From Tannerella sp. (lineage in GTDB: Bacteria > Bacteroidota > Bacteroidia > Bacteroidales > Tannerellaceae), in the NCBI RefSeq assembly GCF_030528505.1, contig NZ_JAUMYS010000025.1:1-39372 (forward strand): a stretch of 39,372 nt of DNA. Reading direction: 5' to 3'. The notes under the pieces were generated by a model. The model saw nothing but the letters and a program-made list of their open reading frames with translations. It was not told the DNA's origin and searched no databases. The translations under genes were made by a program, and so were the position numbers. This document shows, piece by piece, positions 8,798 to 17,360 of the stretch (positions are counted from its first letter, which is position 1; every line of letters begins with the position of its first letter).

Positions 8798-11700
8798 ATG
8801 AAAAAGGTTTATCTATTTCTTCTCATGAGTTTATTTGTTGCTATTTCAGCAACAGCTCAGATCACAACATCCGCCATCAGCGGAAAAATCACGGAAAATA
8901 ACGAAGCCCTTATCGGAGCCACAATTGTGGCGGAGCATGAACCTTCGGGAACGAAGTACGGTGCAATCACCAATGTAGAAGGGCGATATGTTATTGAAGG
9001 TATGCGTCCCGGAGGACCATACAAAGTATCGATGTCGTACGTCGGCTATCAAACATTAGAATATACAGATATTAACTTACAACTTGGTGAAACGTTCGTA
9101 CTCGACGCAGTGATGAGTGAAAACACGACAGAACTCAACGAAGTGATGGTAACAGCTGTTTCATCTAAATTTACAGGAATGAAAACAGGAGCAGCCACAA
9201 ACGTTTCGAATCGTCAGTTACAACTTCTTCCGTCCATTAATCGAAGTCTGACCGATTTCACACGCCTCTCTCCCTATTCAGGTGGTGGAACGATTATCGC
9301 AAGCCGTGACGGACGAACAAATACGTTTACAATCGACGGTGCAAACTTGAACAACAATTTCGGGCTTTCGAGCAGTCTTCCGGGAGGAGGAAATCCCGTT
9401 TCACTCGATGCTATCGAAGAATTACAAGTTGTTGTAGCACCTTTCGACGTACGTCAAACAAACTTTATGGGCGGTGGAATCAATGCCATTACAAAATCAG
9501 GTACAAACATCTTCAAAGGAACGGTTTATACGTATCAACGGAACGAAAACTTACGTGGTAATAAAGTAAATGGTCACGATTTGGGAGAAAGAGCCAAAGA
9601 ACGTACCGAAACTTACGGTTTTACACTCGGAGGCCCGATTATCAAAAATAAATTGTTCTTCTTTATCAACGGTGAATATGAAAATTCACCCGAACCGATT
9701 ACGAAGTATCGCCTTTCAACTGATGGTATAGGTAATGGTGCAGCACAAATTTCGCGTGTTACAGCTGCCGAAATGGAAGAATTTTCAACCATCCTGCGTG
9801 ACAAATACGGATATAATGCCGGTTCACACACAGACTTCAGCGACGGAGGTACGAAAAATTATAAAGCATTGGCTCGTCTGGATTGGAACATCAACGATTC
9901 TCATAAACTGAGCGTTCGCTTCAACTACACGACAAATAAAACAATGAACGTTCCGAACGGAACTTCTACAGTCGGTTCACGCGCTACATCCTATCGTATT
10001 TCTGATCAGGCTTTTTCTTTCCGTAATGCATGTTATGGTATGGAAAACAATGTATGGTCTGTCACAGGCGAATTAAATAGTCGCTTTAGCAATAATTTGA
10101 CAAACCGTTTACTTTTTACGTATTCTGACATTCGAGACGAACGGAGTTCAGACTCTTCTCCATTCCCTTTTATTGATATTTGGGATGGTAACGGAAATGC
10201 ATTCATGTCTGCCGGATACGAACTTTTTACATGGAATAATGCAGTAAAAAACAATGTAGTTAATTTACAAGACCATGTTACATGGACATTAGGAAAGCAT
10301 AAATTAATCGGTGGTTTGAATATCGAATACCAAAAAGCCGGAAATTCATTTATGCGTTTTGGAACAGGCTATTATAAATATGAATCATTCGACGATTTCA
10401 AAAAAGGTGCAGCTCCTATTGCCTTCGGATTAACTTACGGATACAATGGAGAAACGAATCCTGTTGCTGAAGTAGCTTTCCTTCAATCGGGACTTTTCTT
10501 ACAAGATGAATGGAATCTTACCGATCGTTTCAGACTTACCTATGGTCTACGTGCCGACATATTGAACTTTACGACTAATATCGAAACGAATCAGGCTTAT
10601 CTGAAACTCGATTGGAAAGATCATTTCATTGCCAAAAATGATCCAAATTATTCATCGTTTAAATCGCCGCGTGTAAATACGGGCAAATGGCCGGATGCCG
10701 CATTACTTTTGTCGCCCCGTGTAGGTTTCAATTACGATCTCATGGGTGATCGATCGCTGGTCCTGCGTGGAGGAACGGGTGTATTTACCGGACGTATTCC
10801 ATTGGTATTCCTTACAAACATGCCGACAAACGGTTCCATGATACAAAATACGGTCAGCATTACAGAAGCAAAAACACTTGAAAAATTTAAAAATAATATG
10901 CTGACAGACGTCAATCAGATGATTCAAACATTAAATCTTCCTACTACTTCCATTTATGGGAATTCTGACGCAACGGCTTCAAGAGCAACAGTAGTCGGTA
11001 TCGTAAACAATTTTAAAATGCCACAAGTGTGGAAAAATACACTAGCTGTCGACTATACTTTACCCGTTTCATTTCCAATGACATTTACACTCGAAGGAAT
11101 GTATAATAAAGATTTGAATGCTGTCGTAATGCGTAATTGGAACATTGTAAATAATGGGAATTTAGAACGTTTCTCAGGTCCGGACAATCGTTTGGATTAT
11201 ACAACATCTTCAACAAAAAATTACCTTGTTGATAAAAACGTAACCGGAGGTGCTATCATCCTCGATAACTCAAAAGAAGGTTACAGTGCTTCCGTCAATG
11301 CAATGGTAACGGCTGAACCGATAAAAAATTTGAATCTTATGCTTTCTTACACGCATCAATGGGCAAAAGAAATCACAGGTTTACCGGGTAGTCAGGCTTA
11401 TTCCGCATGGCAGAATTTATACAGTATAGACGGTCCGAATAATGCTCTGCTACATAATTCACAATACTTAACACCCGACAAACTGATAGCTTCGGTTACA
11501 TACAAAAAAGAATACGCTAAAAATTTTGCAACTTCAGTAGGTCTTTATTATGCAGGATTCTCCACAGGATCATATAATTACTATTACAGCAATGATATGA
11601 ACGGAGATAAAAATTCATTCGATTTGATTTACATCCCAAAAACGAAAGAAGAATTGAAATTTGTGGATAAAAACGGTTTCACTGCAGCTCAACAAGCTGA

Positions 11701-12112
11701 TGCCTTCTGGAATTTCATAGAACAAGACAGCTATCTTAAAAAACATAAGGGAGAATATGCAGAAGCTTATGGTGCCTTCCTGCCATGGATCCATCGGTTC
11801 GATTTAAAGATTGCTCAAGATTTTAAAATGAAGGTTAGAAAATCTGTAAATATTTTACAAGTATCTCTCGATATGTTGAATATCGGTAATTTACTCAACA
11901 GTGCATGGGGCGTAACAAAAACGACTTCACCTTCTAACTTTGGAAAAATACTGAAATATGAAGGAAAAAATGTTGAAGGTACACCGACATATTCGATGGG
12001 TTATAATACGATAAACAAAGAAAAAAGACTTTATACCAATACATACGAACCATATCTGAACAGTTCGAACTGCTGGCAAATGCAAATTGGTATAAGATAC
12101 ATTTTCAACTAA
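8798..12112 (+). CDS. TonB-dependent receptor, Oar-like, with carboxypeptidase-regulatory-like domain
   Basis: Large outer-membrane receptor (1104 aa) of the Oar/OmpA-related TonB type. A roughly 21-residue signal peptide ends in ATAQ. It is followed by a carboxypeptidase-D-regulatory-like beta domain (about residues 26-110), a plug domain (about 115-240) containing the TITKSGTN-like segment AITKSGTNIFKG, and a long beta-barrel ending in Phe-Asn (GIRYIFN). The ATG at 8798 is preferred over an in-frame TTG six bases upstream because the signal peptide then begins MKKVYLF. Substrate cannot be read from sequence. There is no SusD-like partner; the upstream 5'-nucleotidase is the only functional hint. 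Base composition is AT-rich compared with the flanking 20-28 kb block. A strong terminator follows. Confidence 0.92.
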   Translation: MKKVYLFLLMSLFVAISATAQITTSAISGKITENNEALIGATIVAEHEPSGTKYGAITNVEGRYVIEGMRPGGPYKVSMSYVGYQTLEYTDINLQLGETFVLDAVMSENTTELNEVMVTAVSSKFTGMKTGAATNVSNRQLQLLPSINRSLTDFTRLSPYSGGGTIIASRDGRTNTFTIDGANLNNNFGLSSSLPGGGNPVSLDAIEELQVVVAPFDVRQTNFMGGGINAITKSGTNIFKGTVYTYQRNENLRGNKVNGHDLGERAKERTETYGFTLGGPIIKNKLFFFINGEYENSPEPITKYRLSTDGIGNGAAQISRVTAAEMEEFSTILRDKYGYNAGSHTDFSDGGTKNYKALARLDWNINDSHKLSVRFNYTTNKTMNVPNGTSTVGSRATSYRISDQAFSFRNACYGMENNVWSVTGELNSRFSNNLTNRLLFTYSDIRDERSSDSSPFPFIDIWDGNGNAFMSAGYELFTWNNAVKNNVVNLQDHVTWTLGKHKLIGGLNIEYQKAGNSFMRFGTGYYKYESFDDFKKGAAPIAFGLTYGYNGETNPVAEVAFLQSGLFLQDEWNLTDRFRLTYGLRADILNFTTNIETNQAYLKLDWKDHFIAKNDPNYSSFKSPRVNTGKWPDAALLLSPRVGFNYDLMGDRSLVLRGGTGVFTGRIPLVFLTNMPTNGSMIQNTVSITEAKTLEKFKNNMLTDVNQMIQTLNLPTTSIYGNSDATASRATVVGIVNNFKMPQVWKNTLAVDYTLPVSFPMTFTLEGMYNKDLNAVVMRNWNIVNNGNLERFSGPDNRLDYTTSSTKNYLVDKNVTGGAIILDNSKEGYSASVNAMVTAEPIKNLNLMLSYTHQWAKEITGLPGSQAYSAWQNLYSIDGPNNALLHNSQYLTPDKLIASVTYKKEYAKNFATSVGLYYAGFSTGSYNYYYSNDMNGDKNSFDLIYIPKTKEELKFVDKNGFTAAQQADAFWNFIEQDSYLKKHKGEYAEAYGAFLPWIHRFDLKIAQDFKMKVRKSVNILQVSLDMLNIGNLLNSAWGVTKTTSPSNFGKILKYEGKNVEGTPTYSMGYNTINKEKRLYTNTYEPYLNSSNCWQMQIGIRYIFN

Positions 12113-12142
12113 AAAATATATTTAAAATCAATATTTTATTGA

Positions 12143-12178
12143 AGGTGTGTCGTAATGCACGATGCACCTCCTTTTTTT
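12143..12178 (+). terminator. rho-independent terminator after the TonB-dependent receptor
   Basis: An 11-bp stem (12143-12153 with 12159-12169, nine Watson-Crick and two G-T pairs) and a 5-base loop are followed by TCC and seven T residues. It lies 30 bp after the receptor stop codon. Confidence 0.9.
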
Positions 12179-12648
12179 ATCAGCCATTTTGAAAAGAAAG
12201 AAGGAAGCTGAAAACTCAGGAAAAAGTTGTTTATAAAAACGGAAAAAAGAATTTGATTCATTCATGCTGTTTTCAAACAGACATCAAATTTACCTCCCCA
12301 AAAAATGATACGAATTCTTTTATGTATTTTTCAAACGACAAAATCCACCAAAAAAACGGTTTTTACAGTCTGAAAATATCCCCTGAAAAAGTTTTCAAAC
12401 TTTGTTTATAATATATTTTAAAATTCTGTATACCAATTATTTAAACTGTTTATATCTTACTCAAAAAACGATCTATTCATTTGAAATAATGAAATACAAA
12501 AAATCATCGAAAAAAATTTCAACACTTTAAACAGCCTATTATCTATATCATTATAGATTTTTAAAAATTAATCTAATGTATATACCCACAAAAAGTAGTT
12601 GAAATCTTCTTTGCCTCGTGTCGATTTGCTGTAATCAAAAGAACGGAA
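12179..12648. other. AT-rich gene-free stretch
   Basis: About 470 bases, very rich in A and T, with no ORF above background. I looked for DnaA boxes (TTATNCACA and close variants) because mnmG and a parS-like site lie nearby, and found none. No tRNA, hairpin with U-tract or repeat family is visible. Its function is unknown; it may simply be spacer between the receptor terminator and the next promoter. Confidence 0.5.
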
Positions 12649-12679
12649 TTTGCATATCGGAAAGAGTTACGTATATTTG
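12649..12679 (+). promoter_or_regulatory. promoter of the DUF4254-GT9 operon
   Basis: TTTG at 12649-12652, exactly 19 bases of spacer, then TATATTTG at 12672-12679. This is a full match to the Bacteroidota -33/-7 consensus and the best promoter in the window. It lies 16 bp upstream of the first ATG. Confidence 0.82.
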
Positions 12680-12695
12680 TGGACTTTAAAAATTT

Positions 12696-13310
12696 ATGTT
12701 TATGGAACGTTTCAGTGAACTATGTTATCCGATTTTTGAACAGGCTACAAACGATTACCACTTAACAGATGACGTGGATGCCATGATTCGAAATCCTTAC
12801 TCGCAAGAAAAAATTGAATGGTATCTCTATTTGAAGAATTGGATCGATGCCGTACAGTGGCATCTCGAAGATATTATTCGTGATCCGAATATAGATACTT
12901 CAGAAGCGCTGGTTATCAAACGCCGAATCGATAAATCCAATCAGGATCGAACGGATTTAGTCGAACGGATTGATAGCTATTTTCTTGATAAATATAAAGA
13001 TGTTTGTGTATTACCTGAGGCGACTATCAATACGGAAAGTCCCGCTTGGGCAATCGATCGTCTTTCGATTCTGGTATTGAAGATTTATCATATGAAAGCT
13101 GAGGCTGATCGTACAGATGCTGAGGCTGATCATCTTGATGCTTGTCGCCGGAAACTGGCGGTATTGCTTGAACAGAAGAAAGATCTTTCAACGGCATTAG
13201 ATCAACTGTTAAAAGATATCAGCGAGGGACGGAAATATATGAAAGTTTATAAGCAAATGAAGATGTATAACGATCCGTCGCTTAATCCTGTTTTATATAG
13301 TAAGAAGTGA
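12696..13310 (+). CDS. DUF4254 domain-containing protein
   Basis: A 204-aa, soluble, mostly helical protein that I recognise as the Bacteroidota DUF4254 family. It has no signal peptide and no membrane segment, and the C-terminal half (about 115-180) is rich in charged residues with heptad-like spacing suggesting a coiled coil. Function is unknown. It is followed 9 bp later by a GT9 glycosyltransferase, a pairing I associate with this family, so a role in LPS or glycan assembly is a reasonable inference only. ATGs at 12696 and 12702 are both possible given the promoter spacing. Confidence 0.85.
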   Translation: MFMERFSELCYPIFEQATNDYHLTDDVDAMIRNPYSQEKIEWYLYLKNWIDAVQWHLEDIIRDPNIDTSEALVIKRRIDKSNQDRTDLVERIDSYFLDKYKDVCVLPEATINTESPAWAIDRLSILVLKIYHMKAEADRTDAEADHLDACRRKLAVLLEQKKDLSTALDQLLKDISEGRKYMKVYKQMKMYNDPSLNPVLYSKK

Positions 13311-13319
13311 ACTTCGGCA

Positions 13320-14381
13320 ATGAGATCACGAATGGCGATTAAAAGAGCGTTGGTGATTCGTTTCCGACGAGTAGGAGATTCTGTTTTGGCTGTTTCGGTA
13401 TGCAAGAGTTTGAAAAAAACATTTCCCGGAGTTCAGGTCGATTTTGTTTTAAATGACAATATAGCCTCTTTGTATGAAGGTCATCCCGATATAGATCGGA
13501 TTATTACCTTCAGTGACGAAGAAAACCATAATCTACTGAAGTATTTAAAACGTGTCCGTCGTTTAATGCGTGAGACGCATTATGATGTGATTATCGATAT
13601 GCGTGCTACGGTGAAGACTTTATTTTTCAGTCTTTTTTCGTTACATACGCCTTTTCGCATAGGAACAAAGAAAGCCTACAGTCTTTTTCTGAATAATTAT
13701 CGAGTACCTAATCGGGATGATAGTTCGTTAGATATGGTACAATGTAATTTAAGACTGTTGGAACCTTTGGAAAAAATTACTGAAGTCAAATATGACAGTT
13801 CGTTTTGTTTGTTTGTTCCCGACGAAGAGAAGGAGGTTTACCGTTCGTATATGGAGCGTCAGGGAATCGATTTTAAGCGTCCTATAGTTCTTGCGGCTGT
13901 TGCTACTCGCATCGTCGGAAAAGGCTGGGATATGGAACGTATGAAGGTAATGATTGAAAAAATGATCGAAAGATATCATCCGCAAATCATTTTTAATTAT
14001 GCTGGTGAACGTGAAAAAGGAATTTGTAATCGATTATATGAAGATTTAGGTAGAGATCCTCATATTTTTATGAACATTGAAGCGAATTCGCTTCAGGAAT
14101 TACGTGCCCTTACGTCCCTTTGCGATTTCTTTTTTGGAAATGAAGGAGGTCCTCGTCATATTGCTCAGGCTTTAGATATACCTTCTTTTGCTATTTATCC
14201 TCCCGGAATACGTAAAAGTCTTTGGCTTCCGGGACATCATGTACGTTTTCAAGGCATAAGTCCGGATGATATTCTTCCCGATGACGGAACAATGACAAAA
14301 GAAGAACGCTTCGGATTGTTAACGACCGAACGTGTTTGGGAAGGACTTGATGAAATGTTAAGTACTTATCTTCTCTGTTAA
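13320..14381 (+). CDS. glycosyltransferase family 9 (heptosyltransferase-like)
   Basis: Predicted cytoplasmic, membrane-associated GT-B enzyme adding a sugar to the LPS core or a related surface glycan. The N-terminal VIRFRRVGDSVL segment corresponds to the GT9 acceptor-side motif, and the C-terminal FGNEGGPRHIAQALDIPSFAIYPPG segment is the nucleotide-sugar binding motif of ADP-heptosyltransferases. Length (353 aa) is normal. The sugar transferred is not determinable. It forms a two-gene operon with the DUF4254 gene. Alternative start at 13332 (MAIKRALVIRF) is plausible, since homologues begin just before the hydrophobic first strand. Confidence 0.88.
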   Translation: MRSRMAIKRALVIRFRRVGDSVLAVSVCKSLKKTFPGVQVDFVLNDNIASLYEGHPDIDRIITFSDEENHNLLKYLKRVRRLMRETHYDVIIDMRATVKTLFFSLFSLHTPFRIGTKKAYSLFLNNYRVPNRDDSSLDMVQCNLRLLEPLEKITEVKYDSSFCLFVPDEEKEVYRSYMERQGIDFKRPIVLAAVATRIVGKGWDMERMKVMIEKMIERYHPQIIFNYAGEREKGICNRLYEDLGRDPHIFMNIEANSLQELRALTSLCDFFFGNEGGPRHIAQALDIPSFAIYPPGIRKSLWLPGHHVRFQGISPDDILPDDGTMTKEERFGLLTTERVWEGLDEMLSTYLLC

Positions 14382-14527
14382 GTGAAGTAATAGATTGTAT
14401 AGGTAGGTTCAGAAAAGAATATTGATGTTTCGAATAGGGTAGGGGTATTTCGGAAGTTATTTTAGTATATTTTTATTGATTATAAATATTTTATAGTTTA
14501 TCACGGATTATTTTTATTGTTTTCGGT

Positions 14528-15238
14528 TTATCGAAAGGAATAAGAAATTCCAATCGTACCGAAAGGTTTATTATCTAAACCGTGAAGAGGTTGCGCGTAG
14601 GCGATGTCTATTTGTAGTTTTGGATTGAGGATATACAAGATTCCTGTATCTATATTATGTTCGTTTCCATCTTTCGAAAGAGTAGAAAAATACTCAATAA
14701 AAGTAAAAATTCTGTCTGTTATGTTATATCCGAGAGCTGCTGATAAGTTTAAGTTTTTGAATTGATTGGAAGTACCTATATTATATCCGATCGAAAATTT
14801 GTCATTGATTTCGTTTTCGAAGGCCATTTTGATTTCAAAAGGTATGCTGTTTCCTTTGAAATCTTTACTTGCAAGTTGTTCAAATGCTACATATCCGACA
14901 AGCGTCATAGCCGGAATGATTTTTTTTTGTTCAATGATTCTTTGTTTAAAACTGAGTGAAACGGCTTGTAATCCTTTATTTTCAAATTCTTTACCTGCAT
15001 CTAATGACAGACGTATTTCAGTTGAACGGGTCAATCCATAGCGTAACATTAAGTTATTTATAACTGTTTGTTTAGCTATGGTTATTCCGTTCTCAAGTTG
15101 AAATGTATTTTTGGGGATTGTATATACTCCGTCACTTTGATCAGGCCTGTCTGTATTGATATTCTCTGTTTGTGCTATGGCGCTATTTACCGATATGAAA
15201 AAGCTGAGTATAAATAACAAATAATATATTGTTTTCAT
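14528..15238 (-). CDS. outer-membrane beta-barrel protein, MetA-pathway/phenol-degradation-type transporter family
   Basis: A 236-aa secreted protein with a clear signal peptide of about 22 residues ending in AIAQ, then TDRPDQSDGVYTIPKNTFQLENG and alternating beta-strand pattern ending in SYSFR, with a terminal aromatic-Arg typical of outer-membrane barrels. The DRPDQSDG...QLENG start is characteristic of the family annotated as putative MetA-pathway of phenol degradation (PF13557), whose members are small barrels of unknown transport role. It is convergent with the GT9 gene and divergent from mnmG. A 22-bp near-perfect palindrome lies 53 bp upstream of its start, suggesting specific regulation. 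Confidence 0.75.
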   Translation of the reverse strand: MKTIYYLLFILSFFISVNSAIAQTENINTDRPDQSDGVYTIPKNTFQLENGITIAKQTVINNLMLRYGLTRSTEIRLSLDAGKEFENKGLQAVSLSFKQRIIEQKKIIPAMTLVGYVAFEQLASKDFKGNSIPFEIKMAFENEINDKFSIGYNIGTSNQFKNLNLSAALGYNITDRIFTFIEYFSTLSKDGNEHNIDTGILYILNPKLQIDIAYAQPLHGLDNKPFGTIGISYSFR

Positions 15239-15290
15239 TCTTACATTTATCGCTAAGTATAATAAATAAATAAATAATTGTTTTTTGAAT

Positions 15291-15312
15291 TTGTTTTACC
15301 ATGGTATAACAA
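15291..15312. promoter_or_regulatory. 22-bp palindrome, candidate operator
   Basis: An inverted repeat centred on CCATGG: 10 of 11 base pairs match between the half-sites 15291-15301 and 15302-15312 (TTGTT.TACCA against TGGTA.AACAA). It lies between the divergent OM-barrel gene and mnmG, 53 bp from the former's ATG. Size and symmetry fit a dimeric repressor or activator site. The regulator is not identifiable here. Confidence 0.45.
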
Positions 15313-15403
15313 TTATCGATTCAAAAATGTTTGTTTATTGATTCAAATTAAATGAACCAATACCGATTTATTGAAGAGTTTTTTATTTGTGTATGTCTTT
15401 GAT

Positions 15404-15411
15404 TATCTTTG
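15404..15411 (+). promoter_or_regulatory. mnmG-uvrC-dtd promoter, -7 box
   Basis: TATCTTTG with TTTT 19 bases upstream (15381-15384). It lies 29 bp before the mnmG ATG and likely drives mnmG, uvrC and dtd. Confidence 0.65.
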
Positions 15412-15440
15412 CACCTCTTTTTAATCAAGCTAAGTAGTAG

Positions 15441-17318
15441 ATGAGATTCGATTATGATGTGATAGTAGTGGGGGCAGGTCATGCAGGCTGTGAAGCTGCG
15501 GCTGCGGCTGCGAATTTAGGTTCGCGCACGTTACTGATTACGATGGATATGAATAAAATTGCCCAGATGAGTTGCAATCCCGCTGTAGGTGGAATTGCGA
15601 AAGGCCAGATTGTTCGTGAGATTGATGCATTGGGAGGTTTTATGGGAATCGTAACCGATCGTACGGCTATTCAGTTTCGGATGCTGAATCGGAGTAAAGG
15701 ACCTGCTATGTGGAGTCCTCGTGCACAAAATGATCGGATGAAATTTATTCAAGCTTGGCGCGAAATTCTTGAAAATCTTCCTAATTTGTGGATATGGCAA
15801 GATACCGTCAGTGAATTACTTTTAAATGGAAGGCGGGTTTGTGGTGTAAAGACGGCCTTAGGGATAGAATTTCGAGCAAACTCGGTTGTTTTGACGAATG
15901 GTACTTTTTTGAATGGATTGATGCACGTTGGTCGTGTACAGTTTTCGGGAGGACGAATTTCGGAACCGGCTGTAGGAGGATTAACCGAACAATTGATTTC
16001 GCTCGGTTTTATTTCCGATCGGATGAAAACAGGTACTCCTGTTCGAATAGATGCTCGAAGTGTTTATTTTGAAGAACTTACCGAACAACCAGGTGAAAAT
16101 GATTTTCGTAAATTTTCTTATTTAGACAATGTCAAAAGAGAACTTAAGCAGTTAAGTTGTTGGACTTTATATACAAATGAAGCCTGTCACAATGTCTTAC
16201 GTAAAGGATTATCGGAATCTCCTCTGTATAATGGACAGATACAAAGTATAGGTCCTCGTTATTGTCCGAGTATCGAAACGAAAATCGTCACTTTTGCCGA
16301 CAAAATACAACATCAATTATTTTTGGAACCCGAAGGTGAATCGACACAAGAATATTATCTGAATGGATTTTCTTCGTCTCTTCCTTTCGAAATTCAGTTG
16401 AAAGCTTTACAAAAGATATCGGCTTTTCGTGATATACAATTATACCGTCCCGGCTATGCGATCGAATATGATTTTTTTGATCCTACACAATTATTGCATA
16501 CGTTAGAAACAAAAAAGATTTCCCATTTATTTTTTGCAGGCCAGATCAACGGTACTACGGGTTACGAAGAAGCGGCAGGGCAGGGGATCGTAGCGGGTAT
16601 TAATGCGCATCTTCGTTGTCACGGTGAAGATACGTTTGTTTTAAATCGTGATGAGGCATATATTGGAGTATTGATAGATGACTTGGTGACAAAAGGAGTA
16701 GATGAACCGTATCGTATGTTTACTTCGCGTGCGGAGTATCGGATTCTTTTACGTCAAGACGATGCCGATCTGCGTCTTACTGAACGAGCTTACGAATTAG
16801 GACTTGCCGATACTTATCGTTACGGTTTGTTGGAAACGAAGAAAGAAATGATTCGTCGAATCACAGAATTTATTCATTCTTTTTCCGTTACACCTATTCA
16901 AATTAATAACACATTAACTTCTTTGGGAACGGCTCCGATACCTCATACTTATAAATTGGCCGATATTATAACTCGTCCTCAAGTTACATTTTGCGATATA
17001 AAAGATGTGATACCTGAATTTAATCAGTTAATAGATTCTATTCCGATTTCTCGTAGGGATGAAATTTTAGAAGCGGCCGAGATTAGAATAAAGTATAGCG
17101 GATATATTTGGCGCGAAAGACAAATTGCAGATAAAGTAACTCGATTGGAAAATATTCGTATCAAAGATAAATTTGATTATTTATCGATTCAATCTCTTTC
17201 AACGGAAGCCCGTCAAAAGCTTCATAAAATAAATCCGGAAACAATTGCGCAGGCAAGTCGTATTCCCGGAATTTCTCCGAGTGACGTCAATATTCTTTTA
17301 GTACTATTGGGAAGATAA
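15441..17318 (+). CDS. mnmG: tRNA uridine-5-carboxymethylaminomethyl modification enzyme MnmG (GidA)
   Basis: FAD-dependent partner of MnmE that installs the carboxymethylaminomethyl group on U34 of certain tRNAs. The N-terminal Rossmann motif VVGAGHAGCEA (9-19) and the CNPAVGGIAKG segment that follows are diagnostic, as is the GQINGTTGYEEAAGQG block around the FAD site; the C-terminal helical MnmE/tRNA-binding domain is intact. Length 625 aa is normal. It heads a likely operon with uvrC (42-bp gap) and dtd (30-bp gap). MnmE is not in the window. The coding sequence is distinctly AT-rich compared with dusB and asd. Confidence 0.98.
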   Translation: MRFDYDVIVVGAGHAGCEAAAAAANLGSRTLLITMDMNKIAQMSCNPAVGGIAKGQIVREIDALGGFMGIVTDRTAIQFRMLNRSKGPAMWSPRAQNDRMKFIQAWREILENLPNLWIWQDTVSELLLNGRRVCGVKTALGIEFRANSVVLTNGTFLNGLMHVGRVQFSGGRISEPAVGGLTEQLISLGFISDRMKTGTPVRIDARSVYFEELTEQPGENDFRKFSYLDNVKRELKQLSCWTLYTNEACHNVLRKGLSESPLYNGQIQSIGPRYCPSIETKIVTFADKIQHQLFLEPEGESTQEYYLNGFSSSLPFEIQLKALQKISAFRDIQLYRPGYAIEYDFFDPTQLLHTLETKKISHLFFAGQINGTTGYEEAAGQGIVAGINAHLRCHGEDTFVLNRDEAYIGVLIDDLVTKGVDEPYRMFTSRAEYRILLRQDDADLRLTERAYELGLADTYRYGLLETKKEMIRRITEFIHSFSVTPIQINNTLTSLGTAPIPHTYKLADIITRPQVTFCDIKDVIPEFNQLIDSIPISRRDEILEAAEIRIKYSGYIWRERQIADKVTRLENIRIKDKFDYLSIQSLSTEARQKLHKINPETIAQASRIPGISPSDVNILLVLLGR

Positions 17319-17326
17319 TATGAAAA

Positions 17327-17342
17327 TGTTCCACGTGGAACG
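17327..17342. promoter_or_regulatory. parS-like centromere site
   Basis: TGTTCCACGTGGAACG contains a perfect 14-bp palindrome (17328-17341) of the form found in the ParB-binding parS sites of many bacteria, consensus TGTTnCACGTGnAACA; 15 of 16 positions fit. It sits in the 42-bp gap between mnmG and uvrC, consistent with mnmG (gidA) often being origin-proximal. ParA and ParB are not encoded in the window. Confidence 0.75.
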
Positions 17343-17360
17343 TGATTTTATAAAAGAAGA

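Noticed and set aside
12179..12648. AT-rich region as replication origin near mnmG and the parS-like site
   Set aside because: No DnaA boxes found on either strand and no dnaA or dnaN nearby.
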